Assembly (NCBI RefSeq): GCF_036850765.1
Contig: NC_089490.1
Location: 127,004,522 to 127,068,521 of the forward strand
Source of the DNA: Saccopteryx bilineata
Lineage: Eukaryota; Chordata; Mammalia; Chiroptera; Emballonuridae
DNA length: 64,000 nucleotides
Direction: 5' to 3'
Each line of letters opens with the position of its first letter. Positions within the stretch are counted from its first letter, which is position 1. Shown piece by piece: positions 1-37,884 of this stretch. The notes beneath the pieces were generated by a model. The model saw only the letters and a program-made list of their open reading frames with translations. It was not told the origin of the DNA and did no database searches. A program made the translations under genes and the position numbers.

Positions 1-258
1 ACTTTAACGAAATTTGTTTTTGGAACCAGTAAAAGTGGCCCACCTTACTCCCCTTAGCCCTCTTTAGGGCGAGGTGCACCCCCTACAGGGAAGGATTCAC
101 TCCTTTTGAAATAATATTTGGGAGACCCCCTTCCTTATTGCCAAAACTCAGAGAAGACATAAAAGCTGAGTTAAGTGACCATTCCTTTCTCCAGTACTTC
201 CAGAGTCTACACATTACTCAGCAGGCTGTCCAAAAGAATGTCCAAGAGGCGATTCCAG
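1..258 (+). pseudogene. ERV pol integrase fragment, 5' part of outer provirus
   Basis: Gammaretrovirus-type integrase, C-terminal part of the catalytic domain: the frame reading TPFEIIFGRPPSLL at 92-133 matches the conserved motif at this place in class I ERVs. The frame stays open to 258, where a younger LTR interrupts it. The element continues out of the window to the left. Confidence 0.8.
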
Positions 259-620
259 TGTAAGGTTGGTGGATAATGGGGGATGGTCACTTGAAAAACT
301 CAGACCCGTGAACTTCGGCTAGGACCGCCCACAACCAAGCGCGCCAAAAGAAACTTCGCAGGAACACTTTGGAAAAAAGCAACCGTCTACCAGCCAGTGG
401 GATTTCACCACGTCATGTTAGCTCAACTTCCCTAGAGGGACCCCTTTAAATATCTCCCATTTGATTTAATCCTTGCAACTTCCCTGGGCTCCATCTTTCC
501 TCGGGGCCAGGGAACCTTGCCGGGCTGGATGCGCACTCTGTACTGAATAAAGCCTTTTTGTTATTCCACTTTGTGGCTCTGGGCCCCTTCCTTCCTCTCA
601 GCGGGGAAAAATACCTTACA
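259..620 (+). repeat. 5' LTR of inner ERV
   Basis: Starts TGTAAGG, ends TTACA, 362 bp. A TATA-like TTTAAATA lies at about 446 and a polyadenylation signal AATAAA at 546-551. Confidence 0.9.
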
Positions 621-623
621 TTT

Positions 624-641
624 TGGTGCCGAAACCCGGGA
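624..641 (+). promoter_or_regulatory. Primer binding site, tRNA-Phe
   Basis: TGGTGCCGAAACCCGGGA, 3 bases after the LTR, is a full 18-base complement to the 3' end of tRNA-Phe. This places the element with ERV-F-type class I proviruses. Confidence 0.85.
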
Positions 642-2529
642 GGAGTAGAAGTCCGCAAGGACAGCTCCTCTTCCTCATCCCTTCCGAGAAAGAACCAGGA
701 GAAAGAACCAGGATCTCCGACCTTCCACCCACTTCGGTGCACGGTGCGGTAAGTCCCCTGCCTCCAGCCTTCCTCTCAGTTCTTTCCTCCGAGACTTCCT
801 GTATGAAACCGTAGCTATGTCAGGGAATTCTTTTCCGTCCAAGTGAGCGTGTGCTTCGGAGACCTCCCCAAGCACATCCACTTTACCTTTTCCATCCGTG
901 GCCGGATCTTGAGTTTTTAGGACACTAATACTCAAATCTGACCCACTCCGAGGACTGAGGGTGGCTGTGGGGGCACAGGAATCTCTCTCCTTAAAGAAGA
1001 AGAAACTGTTATTCTCCGCTGTGGCCAGGCCACAAAACCCACTGAACTAGCCTCCTGAAGGGACTTTCGGTTTTAACACCCTCACCAATTTAACTATCGC
1101 CAAAAAAGCTGGGAACTGATTGGAGATCTCTTACATTCACGGCTTCTAATTATTCGTGCACCTGTCCTTAATCTCTGTGCTGCCTGTTCCATCATGCAGG
1201 CCTTTTTCTGGCCAGAGAAACCTCACCTAAAACCTCCACTCCTAATCTTTCCTTCTCCACGGACTCCCAACTCTCTCTCCCTCCTGTCTGACCCTTGCAG
1301 GAGCCCCTCTCTCAGGACTTTTCTCTGGTCCCTCTGTGGACCTCTTTTGTGCTCAGGTCTCTTCCCTCTGAGAGCCCCCTCCCCTCCCTTCACAAAAACC
1401 TGTTTCTTATTCACCACTACCATCATGTTCTCCTCCCCTGCTGGCCAGGGGCCCCTCCCTTCACTGTGTTCTTTAACCCCTCCTCTGTCAGGCCATTCTC
1501 AGCCTGGCATTGGCTCTTACACTGGTTTTCAGGACGTCCAACCCCAATTTTCTTGCAGAAAGTTCTGGCCCTGTCCTGCCTGTGGCTCCAGTGTTTCCTG
1601 CAGGATCTGGGTGCCAGGCTCCACATGAGCCCTCCTCCTTTTATTCCCAATCCCCCAAACCCCTATCCAGAACCTGTGAACACGGCATTTAAAGTTTTTA
1701 GTGGTCCCAACTAGTAGAAACAGGCCAAGGCTGTTCACCAGACCCGCATGCAACAGAAGGTAATGCTCTAAACCCCGACTCTTGTGGCAACCCTGAGACC
1801 AGCAGAGCCACCAGCAGCTTGCTTTAAGTGTGGCAAGCAGGACCACTGGTCCTGGCAGGGCCCCTCCTGGCGACTGCCCACTGAGCCTGCCCTGACTACA
1901 AACAGCCCAGTCACTGGCGGAGTGATTGCCCTTTGGGCAACAAGTTTTTCCTCAGCACCTCTACGTGGAGGACAAGCCACCCAAATGGGAGGTCAATCCA
2001 GCCAGGTGAGTGCATCACTTGAACTCCTAGGACACAGCCTGGACTCAGAGAACCCAGGGTATGCTGCAACGAGTGGGTAACTCCATCTCATTTCTTGTGG
2101 ACACGGGGGCTACCTTCTCTGTTTTGCCATCACACTCTGGACCTCTAGTTCCCTCACAGGTCTCGGTTATGGGAATGGATGGGACCCCTTCCTTTCCCCT
2201 TTTTACGCCACTCCTGACATGCAGTTCTGCCTCAAGCTTGCCTCCTTACAGGACCACTGGCAGTTGGAATCACTGGACTCCATCCATCTCCAGCTCACCA
2301 AAAGGCTGGACCCTGCAAATTCCCCTATTACTCCTCTTTTTTTTTTTTTTAAATCCTTACAGGACCGCATCTGCGAAGTTTTTCCAGTCACAGCCAAACA
2401 GATGTTCCTCCCGACACCCCTCAAAGCCACCACCTTCTGATCTCCCCTCCTCATGATGCCCCTATTCAGCAGGAAGTAGCCAGATGAATAAACGACACCC
2501 CTTTTTCTATTTAACACTAAAGGTTAGAA
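642..2529 (+). pseudogene. Degraded gag-pro region of inner ERV
   Basis: No long frame survives. At 1817-1861 a nucleocapsid zinc knuckle reads CFKCGKQDHWSWQG, with the last cysteine replaced by glycine. At about 2082-2140 the aspartic protease active site is visible (FLVDTGATFSVLP). Downstream, about 370 bp with a T-run at 2338-2350 leads straight into the 3' LTR, so reverse transcriptase, RNase H, integrase and envelope are deleted. Confidence 0.75.
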
Positions 2530-2894
2530 TGTAAGGTCGGTAGATAATGGGGAATGGTCACTTGAGAAACTCAGACCCACGAACTTTGGCTAAGACCGCC
2601 CACAACCAAGTGCGCCAAAGGAGGATTCACAGGAACCCTTTGGAAAAAAGCGACCGTCTACCAGCCAGTGGGATTTCACCACGTTATGTTAGCTCGACTT
2701 CCCTAGAGGGACCCCTTTAAATATCTCCCATGTGGTTTAATCCTTGCAACTTCCCTGGCCTCCATCTTACCTCAGGGCCAGGGAACCTTGCCGGGCGGGA
2801 TGCGCACTCTGTACTGAATAAAGCCTTTTAGTTATTCCACACTTTGCGGCTCCAGGCCCCTTCCTTCCTTCTTGGCGGGGAAAAATACCTTACA
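2530..2894 (+). repeat. 3' LTR of inner ERV
   Basis: 365 bp, about 90% identical to the copy at 259-620, with the same TATA-like box and AATAAA signal. It is followed directly by the TCCAG target duplication. Confidence 0.9.
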
Positions 2895-3140
2895 TCCAGC
2901 ACTGCCAGGAGATCTGGCACATCCCTTTCAGCCTGGGGACTCAGTCTGGGTAAAGAAGTACACCACCCAAGGACTGACTCCCTCGCGGTTGGGTCCATAC
3001 ACCATGATCCTGACCACTCCCACTGCTGCCAAGATAGAAGGTATACCTGCCTGTGTCCACCACAGCTGTTTGAAGCCTGCAGTCCCAGCAGAGACACCCT
3101 CGTGGACAGCAGAGACTGACCCCACCACCCTTGTAAGTTG
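2895..3140 (+). pseudogene. ERV pol integrase C-terminal domain, 3' part of outer provirus
   Basis: Resumes the integrase in the same frame after the inserted element. FQPGDSVWVKK and the GPYTMILTTPTAAKIEGIP segment are the SH3-like DNA-binding domain of gammaretroviral integrases, followed by a histidine-containing tail (IPACVHHS) and a stop near 3134. The 150 bases that follow may be the env leader but show no recognisable env frame. No 3' LTR of this outer provirus was found. Confidence 0.82.
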
Positions 3141-3293
3141 ACCCTAAGAAGGACAGCATGCCCTGCTCCAGCCACAAACTGGAAGCTGGCTGGTCTATGC
3201 ACAGCTGAAGCCTGAGGAAACTCACTGAGGAACTCCTTTTAATTAGACCCATAATGGCGAACCATTTTATAAAAACCACCCACATTTGCAACG

Positions 3294-3352
3294 CTGATCA
3301 ACCTGGTCCCTCCTGCTTACTAGTGGGCGTTCCAGCTTTCATAGTGGGCCAA
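3294..3352. mobile_element. hAT 5' terminal fragment
   Basis: About 59 bp matching the left end of the hAT element at 17762-18113 (CAACCTGGTCCCT, then CTAGTG and TTCCAGCTTTCAT). The right end is missing. Confidence 0.55.
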
Positions 3353-3432
3353 TCGCAACTCCATTTGGTTGCTCTGCTACCACCCAAGATCTGCAGATCA
3401 ATAATCCTAGCCTTAACTTTAGGCCTCTGCTG

Positions 3433-3786
3433 CTCTGGCCAGTTGGCTCAGTGGTAGAGCATCGGCCTGACATGCCGGAGTCCCAGGTTTAATTCCCGAC
3501 CAGGGCACACAGGAGAAGCGCCCATCTGCTTCTCCACCCCCCCCTTCTCCTTCCTCTCCATCTCTCTCTTCCCCTCCTGCAGCCAAGGCTCCATTGGAGC
3601 AAAGTTGGCCCGGGCGCTGAGGATGGCTCCTTGGCCTCTGCCTCAGGTGCTAGAATGGCTCTGGTTGCAACAGAGCATCGCCCCCTGGTGGGCATGCTGG
3701 GTGGATCCCGGTCGGGCGCATGCGGGAGTCTGTCTGACTGCCTCCCCGTTTCCAACTTCAGAAAAATACAAAAAAAAAAAAAAAAA
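3433..3786 (+). mobile_element. Type A SINE
   Basis: tRNA-like head with A and B boxes, body and A-tail. Flanked by TTTAGGCCTCTGC and TTTAGGCCCCTGC target duplications. Confidence 0.9.
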
Positions 3787-3875
3787 CACCTTTAGGCCCC
3801 TGCCTACTCAACAGCCTCCTGCATCTCGTTAGAATGAGTCAAGGATATGACCCATGAAATAAAATCAGTGAGGAA

Positions 3876-5253
3876 TGTGATAAGGTGCCAAGGAACTGTA
3901 AAACCTAGTATTAGCAATGCCATTTTAAAGAGGAAAATTCAGGCTTCTTACCCCCTCCTTTCTGTAGGGAATGGAAAGAGAAGAATGCAGGAGCTTCCTG
4001 GCTTACAAGGACAACTGGGTCATCTAGTCATAGTTTAGCTGATTCCTAGAATTCTCTGAAAGGGTGCCTGGGGCCACTTGCCACACAGAGCAAAGAAGAT
4101 AGAACTTCGCTGTAAACCTTAGAAAACAATGTTTATGTACCTTAATCAAGAATTCCTATACTCAGACTCACCCTAAAGCAGAGGTTCTCAAACTTTTTGA
4201 AGTCAGGGCGCATTTAAAATCCTACAAATAATTGTAGGCGCACTATATACAAATTTCTGAGAAGTATAATAATTAAATCAAATATTAAAGAAAAAATATA
4301 AAGTCCAAGCATGCCTTTATGGTAATTAATCAAAATAAATACAACAAAATTAAATTTATTCTGACATTAAAAAACATTTTTCTGTTACATTTTTTGTTAT
4401 GCTTTTTAGAATTCATAAAAAAGAGGGGTTAAAAATTAAAAAATGACAAAAAGTTATCTTTTTATATATATAGATACATTCTTAGTAAGATTTAGTAGAT
4501 TCGGCAGGTCCCGGCACAAATGTGTTAAGTTTTTTCATTCTTGTGTTTATGAGAAACATGAGCCTGATGTGTCCTAGTGATTTCTTCAATGTTTAGGCAT
4601 ATATTTGAAAGGCAAACTCTCGTTCTTCATCAATACATTGAAGAATTCCTCTCTTTTTACTCTTGTGTTGAGTGGAGAAAACCCTCACCATACATATCAT
4701 CTTAACTTTACACCAAAGGATAGAAGAAACTTGCCTCCAGTCTTTCCAGGGAACATGGGGGGTAGTGTAAACAATCCAGCCCTACAGCTTAACAGCCTTT
4801 TGCAACCTAATCAGGCAAGTGAGGTGGGGGGTTGGGCAGACTGTCAGCTTACAGACAATTCCCCACACCTCTGTCCCCCAAAAATCTAAACTCCAAATCT
4901 TGGTTTTTTTGGTCTGCAACAGGCACATATTCCTCTGGAATACCATAGGGCGCAACTGGAAATCTTATAGGACGCACCAGTGTGCCCTGGCGCACACTTT
5001 GAGAACCAGTGCCCTAAAGTCATGAGAGTAACGTATACCTCTAGATAAAGGGATCACAAGCCCCTCCTTACCCACTCCAACCAGTCCTTGATTTTGTATA
5101 AAAGCAGGCTGAGAACTATATAAGGCCCTACATGATGTGGGACTATGTCCCATGTAGCTAGCTGGCTCATAAATAAACTCCTCAGAATTTCTTCTGTAAC
5201 CTGCCTTGGTGTCTCTATGTAACCTGCGGATTAAAGTACATCACTTTACAACA
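3876..5253 (+). mobile_element. Solo LTR, gammaretrovirus-like, split by hAT
   Basis: Starts TGTGATAAGGTGCC and ends TTTACAACA; same family as the LTR at 53052-53704. About 537 bp of LTR remain once the hAT insert (4179-5011) is removed. A TATATAAG box (about 5118) and AATAAA (about 5173) are visible. No internal ERV sequence adjoins it. Confidence 0.8.
4179..5011. mobile_element. hAT DNA transposon, 833 bp
   Basis: Terminal inverted repeats CAGAGGTTCTCAAACT and CACTGGTTCTCAAAGT. Perfect 8-bp target duplication CCCTAAAG at 4171-4178 and 5012-5019, the hAT signature. AT-rich interior without a transposase frame, so non-autonomous. Confidence 0.93.
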
Positions 5254-5378
5254 GACACATATGAGAAGCAATCAATGAACAACTAAAGTGCTGCAACTAC
5301 AAGTTGATGCTTCTTATCTCTCTCCCTTCTTTTCTCTGTCTCTCTCTAACCAAAACAAAACAAAACAAAACAAAAAAA
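5254..5378 (+). mobile_element. Type B SINE, 3' fragment
   Basis: Only the tail region (CACATATGAGAAGCAATCAA to a CAAAA-rich end). It abuts the solo LTR end without a head or target duplication. Confidence 0.75.
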
Positions 5379-5518
5379 CTCAAGTGAAAGCTGGTAATTG
5401 ATGTTAATTCAGTTTCGTATTTAAAATCAGGACTATAATGTGGGTTGTTGGGCTGCTGTTCTTAGAAGTCTTAACGGCCTCTGAAGTATAAATGAGGAAA
5501 TATTAATGTACAATCTTA

Positions 5519-5611
5519 GAGGACCTGAATGGTTTGTCAGTGCATCAGCCCAGCGTGCGGATGTCTTGGGTTTGATTCCCGGTCAGGGCACACAAGAAAA
5601 GCAACCATCCG
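5519..5611 (+). mobile_element. Old type A SINE, head part
   Basis: Diverged head with the A box partly deleted, GTTTGATTCCC B box. Continued at 6027 after a younger insertion. Confidence 0.75.
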
Positions 5612-6010
5612 GCCCTGGCCCCTGGCCGGTTGGCTCAGCGGTAGAGCGTTGGCCTGGCGTGCGGGGGACCTGGGTTCGATTCCCGGCCAGGGCACATAGG
5701 AGAAGCACCCATTTGCTTCTCCACTCCCCCCCTCCTTCCTCTCTGTCTCTCTCTTCCCCTCCCACAGCCAAGGCTCCATTGGAGCAAAGATGGCCCGGGC
5801 GCTGGGGATGGCTCCTTGGCCTCTGCCCCAGGCACTAGAGTGGCTCTGGTTGCGGCAGAGCGACGCCCCAGAGGGACAGAGCATTGCCCCCTGGTGGGCA
5901 GAGCGTCGCCCCTGGTGGGCGTGCCAGGTGGATCCTGGTCAGGCGCATGTGGGAGTCTGACTGTCTCTCCCCATTTCCAGCTTCAGAAAAATACAAAAAA
6001 AAAAAAAAAA
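5612..6010 (+). mobile_element. Young type A SINE nested in older SINE
   Basis: Full length, close to consensus, with the first eight bases duplicated at the head (CCCTGGCC CCTGGCC). Target duplication GAAAAGCAACCATCCG / GAAAAACAATCATCCA splits the host SINE. Confidence 0.9.
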
Positions 6011-6026
6011 GAAAAACAATCATCCA

Positions 6027-6284
6027 TCTGCTTCTCCACCTTCTTGCTTCTCTCTCCCCTTCCCGCAGCCATGAATCAATTGGTTCAAGCAACCTCAGCA
6101 CTGAGAATGGCTCTGTGGCCTCCCCTCAGGTGCTAAAAAAAAATGGCTCAGTTGCTGAGCAACAGAGCAATGGCCCCAGATAAGCAGAGCATCACCCCCT
6201 AGTGGGCAAGCTGGGTGGATCCTGGTGGGGGCACATAAGGGAGTCTCTCTGCCTCCCTTACTCTCATTAAAATAAAATAAAAAT
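6027..6284 (+). mobile_element. Old type A SINE, tail part
   Basis: Completes the element begun at 5519, ending in an AAAATAAA-type tail. Confidence 0.75.
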
Positions 6285-6635
6285 AGCCTGACCAGGCAGT
6301 GGCACAGTGGATAGAGCGCCAGACTGGGATGTTGAGTACCCAGGTTCGAGACCCCGAGGTCGCCAGCTTGAGCACGGGCTCCTCTGGTTTGAGCAAAAGC
6401 TCACCAGCTTGAACCCAAGGTCGCTGGCTTGAGCAAGGGGTTACTTGGTCTGCTGAAGGCCCGCAGTCAAGGCACATATGAGAAAGCAGTCAATGAACAA
6501 CTAAGGTGTTGCAATGTGCAATGAAAAACTGATTGATGCTTCTCATCTCTCTGTTCCTGTCTGTCTGTCCCTGTCTATCCCTCTCTCTGACTCTCTCTCT
6601 GTCTTTGTAAAAAAATAAATAAATAAATAAAATAA
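6285..6635 (+). mobile_element. Type B SINE
   Basis: Full-length head to AAAT-repeat tail (6609-6632). Confidence 0.9.
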
Positions 6636-6639
6636 GGGG

Positions 6640-8195
6640 TGGGGGGAGTACCATCTTAGAGATATCACTGCGTCTTGGCGACCAAATCATTATAAATGAA
6701 GATAAGCATTTTTTATCTTGAAGTCTAGATTTTTTAAAAGTCTTATTGAAAGATACAAGTTTTAAAATAAGGCAGAAAGGTCAGATATTTAACTTTTATG
6801 TTGAAAGAAGAAAATGTTACTCAAAGTCAAACAAACGCTGCAAGGTTTATAAATTCAGTGCCTTTGGGGCTGGAAGGAACTGAGTGAAGAGGTGTATCCA
6901 CCCTGAAGTTCATTCTATTGAAAACAGCTGCCATTCAGTTCCGGCCAACCGCACTTCCATGCAGGGCTGTGAGCCCAGTGTTGAAAATCTTCCGACTTTT
7001 CAGATAATCATGCAAAAACTTCCCATTTATATATATAAAATTTTATTATAAAAATTTTAAGGAAAAGCAATTCTGGTTAGGAAAAGGGATCAAAAAAATC
7101 ACATGGAAATAGGCAGTTGACTAATCTTCCAAGTGCCAGTCTAGTTCTAATCTCATATTACTACTTGGTACAAATATCTTGAAATAAAATACTTAGCATT
7201 CCTGAAGAGATTCAACATCAGAAATATAAGCCACCCTGGAAATAAGCTTTGGACCTAGAAATGATGTTGGATTGTTAATGGGAAAAGCAGGAAGAGAAAA
7301 CATGATGGGACTATACAAATATGAGAAAGAAAACTAACATCTCCATTATCTTCTGTTGGAACTTACAACAGAAGTTAAAATATTAGATGGTTCTTCTTTT
7401 TAAGTCTAAAACTTGAATGCTAGAATGATCTGCATTAAATAATGCAGCAGGAAAAACTGATCTTTGGCTTCTGGATCTTGTTAATAGGTATTAAGCTCTT
7501 TGGAAAATACCATCATATCTCTGAAAAATAATTCAAAAAAAGCAACAAGAGAATAATAATTATAAAAACACATCAATAACTAGAATTATTCTTATGATTG
7601 CCAAACATAAGAAATGTTTCCTTTAGAAATGATGTGCTAGTATCAACAGTTACTAAGAGTCTCTGGTTGATTTAAACTGAAGTGATATTTAACTGGCCAT
7701 AGTCATGTGCCACTTTAAAAGGTAAGTCAGTTTGACCAGTTCATCTGAAAAAGAGCATTACTCCCTTTCCTTTCTCACTGTGATCCAGACAAAACAAGTA
7801 TCTGTTTGTCTGAATGTTTTTTAAAAATACAAAAGATATATCAGTTTTTACACCCTTAGAACTCTACCCAAACTGATATGTTCAGGTTTACATAAATACA
7901 TACACATATATATTTTTTCAATTCCAGAAGTTAAGACACAAGCCCATAGGGATGTGTGGCTATCACAGGCCAATCAATGAACTCTGGCCATTACAGGACT
8001 GTTGTGAGGTAGGCGGGTCTCTGACCTATACTTAACAGCTCTCAGCTTTTAACAACCTTCCCATGAGGAAATCTTTACCTTTTGTTCTAAACATTTGAAC
8101 TAAACTCACCTCTGAACTAACAGAGATGTTAACAGGACGCTTGACACAAATGGACTAAGAGAAAATGGTTCTTATACAGTCTCTCAGGCTGTCAG
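6640..8195 (-). other. Probable -IRE 3'UTR and downstream DNA
   Basis: Unique, AT-rich, repeat-free sequence directly after the -IRE stop. A minus-strand AATAAA lies at 7047-7042 and could end a UTR of about 1.15 kb. No other gene is seen between here and the SINE at 6285. Confidence 0.5.
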
Positions 8196-34503
<26,308 letters not shown>

Positions 34504-34743
34504 GGTTTTCTTAGAATAAGATTCTGCAAAGTAGAAAAAAGAGGGAAAAGACTTAATTAACAAGTTCAGAAACAGCTTTTTGTACTCTGTACAACCATAT
34601 CCTTATTATGAAAATAATTATTTTACTAAATTAGATAAACTTGAAAATAATTATAGTTTTCAGAGTATGATTAAGAGATATTTAATTTAAAATGTAAGTT
34701 TTAATCATGCTTTTGCTGACAAGACTTCAAAATCAAATTGAAG

Positions 34744-34895
34744 CCCTGGCTAGATATCTCGGTTGGTTAGTGTCATCTTGATATGCCAAAGTTGTGGGTT
34801 CAATTCCCAGTCAGGGCACATACAGGAACAGATAAAGGTTTCTGTCTGACTCTCTCTCTCTCTCTCTTCCTCTCTAAAAGCAATCAATAATTTTT
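34744..34895 (+). mobile_element. Type D SINE
   Basis: Head with a short deletion, (CT)n and AATCAATAA tail. Confidence 0.85.
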
Positions 34896-34906
34896 TTTAA
34901 AAAAAT

Positions 34907-35225
34907 GAGCCTGACCAGTGGTGGTGCAGTAGTAGATAGAGCAATGACCTGGGACACTGAGGTCCCAGGTTTTATACCCCAAGATCGCCAGCTTAAGCAC
35001 GGGATCATCAACATGATCCTGGGATCAGCCAAAGGTTGCTGGCTTGAAGCCCAAAGTCACTGGCATAAGGAAGGGGTCACTGGCTCAGCTTGAGCCCACC
35101 ACCACCCCGTCAAGGCACATATGAGACACAATCAATGAACAACTAAGGCAATGCAACTCATCTCTTTCAACACCCTCTCTCTTTCTCTCTCCCTTCCTGT
35201 CTCTCTCTCTATTTAAAATAAAATT
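34907..35225 (+). mobile_element. Type B SINE
   Basis: Directly follows the type D copy. Its tRNA-like A box has a small insertion (CAGTAGTAGATAGAGC). Confidence 0.85.
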
Positions 35226-36889
35226 GAGGCTAATGGCATTCATAGAAGCAGGCAAATGCTTTTTTTAAAAGAAGCAGGCGGTATAGAATGGTTTAGCACC
35301 AGGTTCCCCACTAATGTGCTTCTTGCACAATGGGCAAGGGGCTCTCCACACCTCCACAAAGGCAATCACCTGTATCTGCTTTGCCTCCAGACTAAACCAA
35401 ATTTAAAATCAGACTGATTTCTTCCCATTTGTATGAATTTTTAAGGGCAGAGATCTATAATTCTCTTTGACCTACAATTTTGGCTTGAGAAATAGAGGAA
35501 AGACATAAGAGGCACAGTGATCAAGCTGCTAAATTATTAACTTCAAGTAGGGTGAGGCATCAAAAAAATTTTTTTTTGTTTTAACCGACTCTGGGAACTT
35601 AAGCTTTTGAAGTTTCTAGTCCTACCTGAATATATCAGTACATTGTGCCTTTGATGCCTCCAGTTAACCATCTAAATGACCTCAAAAAGTAAATGTTCCA
35701 CTGCTTAAACCACTAGACATTTGATGACTAATCATCTTGGACCAGTGTGGGAGCTAAGAATGCAGAACTGATTTTCAAGAAGAATGTACTTTTTACTGTA
35801 AAACACTGACTTTTCCTTCTCCTCGGTATTGCCTCATACCCAGGAGGCTATGACTAGAAATAAATGACAAAGATCTATTCAAAGGACTTGTGCTTCAATT
35901 ATCTGGAAAGGGGAGAAACAGCACCTCACCAGCATACCAGTAGTGGAGGACCACTATCTCCCAGCCTCATATTTCCCTGAGGAGAGACTTTAGCTATGTC
36001 TCATTCTCCAACCTTAAACAACTGGAAGCAGAAACTAATGGCCACAGCCTTCCCCTCCTCGGCTTTCAAGGAGAGCTGATGCACTAGGACGGCTAGGAAT
36101 GGTCCGGAGATGTCAGCACTTCTTAGTCCTGCAGTAAGCAGCCTGTGGGGATGAGGTGTCTGAAATGCTGAGCATTCTGTTGGGTTAAGTTCAGCTTTGG
36201 GGAAGGGAGCATTAATAAGCTCAATTGGCCACAGAACTATGGTGTATTCTTCAACCCCACCAATAAGGCTGATTTTTAAAAATTTTGATCTACTGATTAA
36301 AGAATCTACTTCTCAGTCAATTCCAAATTCAGAAGCAGAAAGATGAGGTAATACTTACTGTAGCACCCCCACACACTTATATCCCCATAACTATCCTACT
36401 GGAAAAGCTATGAAACCTCCCCTTAGCTATCTTTTATTCTTTAAATTGTTTTTCACTCTTAACCCTTTGTTCCTCCTAACTGAACAGTCCTCCACTTTCG
36501 TTTTAGGTCATCTAGCTACATAGTCTATAGTATACCTATCTTATAGAATTACAGAATTCAGACCCAAAGAAGGTTTTAGGTTTTATCTACATTCTGGGGT
36601 GTAAGACATACCACCAACATGCTAATTTGCTAAACATTTTCCATTAATACAGTAACCAATGTCAACAATTCTGTTGTAATATACAACTAGCCATGTCCCT
36701 CCCATCAGATTTTGAGCCTCCAGATAACTAAACACCAGCTAATAGACCCCAATAACAGTGACTAAATCCAATTCCACTTACAACAGCTCCTCACCTAAAT
36801 GAGATTTACACATCGGACAACTCAAAAGTAGCAGCAGCCACTTGGCTTTCAATCACAGCACAGCCCCTAAACACCACTTAGCATCTTTT

Positions 36890-37293
36890 TTTTTCTTTTT
36901 TTCTTTCTTTCTTTATTTTTATTTTTTTGAAGCTGGAAACTGGGAGAGACAGTCAGACAGACTCCCGCATGCGCCCGACCAGGATCCACCGGACACGCCC
37001 ACCAGAGGCGACGCTCTGCCCACCAGGGGGCGATGCTCTGCCCCTCCGGGGCGTCGCTCTGTCACGACCAGAGCCACTCTAGCGCCTGGGGCAGAGGCCA
37101 AGGAGCCATCCCCAGCGCCCGGGCCATCTTTGCTCCAATGGAGCCTTGGCTGCGGGAGGGGAAGAGAGAGACAGAGGGGGTGGGGGGTGGAGAAGCAAAT
37201 GGGCGCTTCTTCTATGTGCCCTGGCCGGGAATCGAACCCGGGTCCCCCGCACGCCAGGCCGATGCTCTACCGCTGAGCCAACCGGCCAGGGCC
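36890..37293 (-). mobile_element. Type A SINE, young
   Basis: Near-consensus copy. Target duplication CCACTTAGCATCTTTT / CCACTTAGCACCTTTT. Confidence 0.94.
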
Positions 37294-37504
37294 CCACTTA
37301 GCACCTTTTTATTTTTATTTTACATACAATTCTAAGAAGCCAGGCAATGAGGTTATCCTAACACACAATAAATTAGAAACCACAAATCAGATCTGGAACT
37401 AAGGCTCTTAAAGGAAAAGGTCTTCAGCCATTTGGTATGAGGCAAAGAGCCCTTCCTCATATATCCATCAACTCTGAGAACATTATTATTAAGAATAATT
37501 ATGG

Positions 37505-37870
37505 GCCCTGGCCGGTTGGATCAGTGGTAGAGCATCGGCCTGGCGTGAGGAAGTCCCAGGTTCGATTCCTGGCCAGGGCACACAGGAGAGGCGCCCATCT
37601 GCTTCTCCACCCCTCCCCTTCTCCTTCCTCTCTGTCTTTCTCTTCCCCTCCCACAGCCGAGGCTCCATTGGAGCAAAGATGGCCCGGGCGCTGGGGATGG
37701 CTCCTTGGCCTCTGCCCCAGGCGCTAGAGTGGCTCTGGTCGTGACAGAGCGACGCCCCTGATGGGCAGAGCATCGCCCCCTGGTGGGCGTGCCAGGTGGA
37801 TCCCGGTCGGGTGCATGCGGGAGTCTGTCTGACTGCCTCCCTGTTTCCAGCTTCGGAGAAAAAAAAAAAA
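37505..37870 (+). mobile_element. Type A SINE
   Basis: Duplication AAGAATAATTATGG at 37491 and 37871. Confidence 0.93.
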
Positions 37871-37884
37871 AAGAATAATTATGG

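Larger units (their letters stand above)
259..2894 (+). mobile_element. Inner ERV, internally deleted, nested in older ERV
   Basis: Two LTRs (259-620 and 2530-2894) flank 1.9 kb of degraded gag and pro. Most of pol and all of env are missing. A 5-bp target duplication, TCCAG, occurs at 254-258 and 2895-2899, so this is one insertion event and not a recombinant. The LTRs differ at about 35 of 362 sites by eye (about 10%), pointing to an age of tens of millions of years. Class I (gamma-like) by primer site and protease. Confidence 0.9.

Noticed and set aside
1194..1846. Frames of 100-144 codons inside the inner ERV
   Set aside because: Mutually overlapping and on both strands, with no gag-like motif; chance frames in CT-rich gag remnants.
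3433..3500. tRNA gene-like A and B boxes at each SINE head
   Set aside because: They are tRNA-derived SINE heads; cloverleaf arms are broken and bodies and A-tails follow. No free-standing tRNA gene was found.
5506..5838. Open frames of 60-150 codons with 'GPWPVGSAVE...' or 'PLVGVPGGS' strings, seen at many places on both strands
   Set aside because: They are translations of type A SINEs, which happen to lack stops. The same strings recur at every type A copy.
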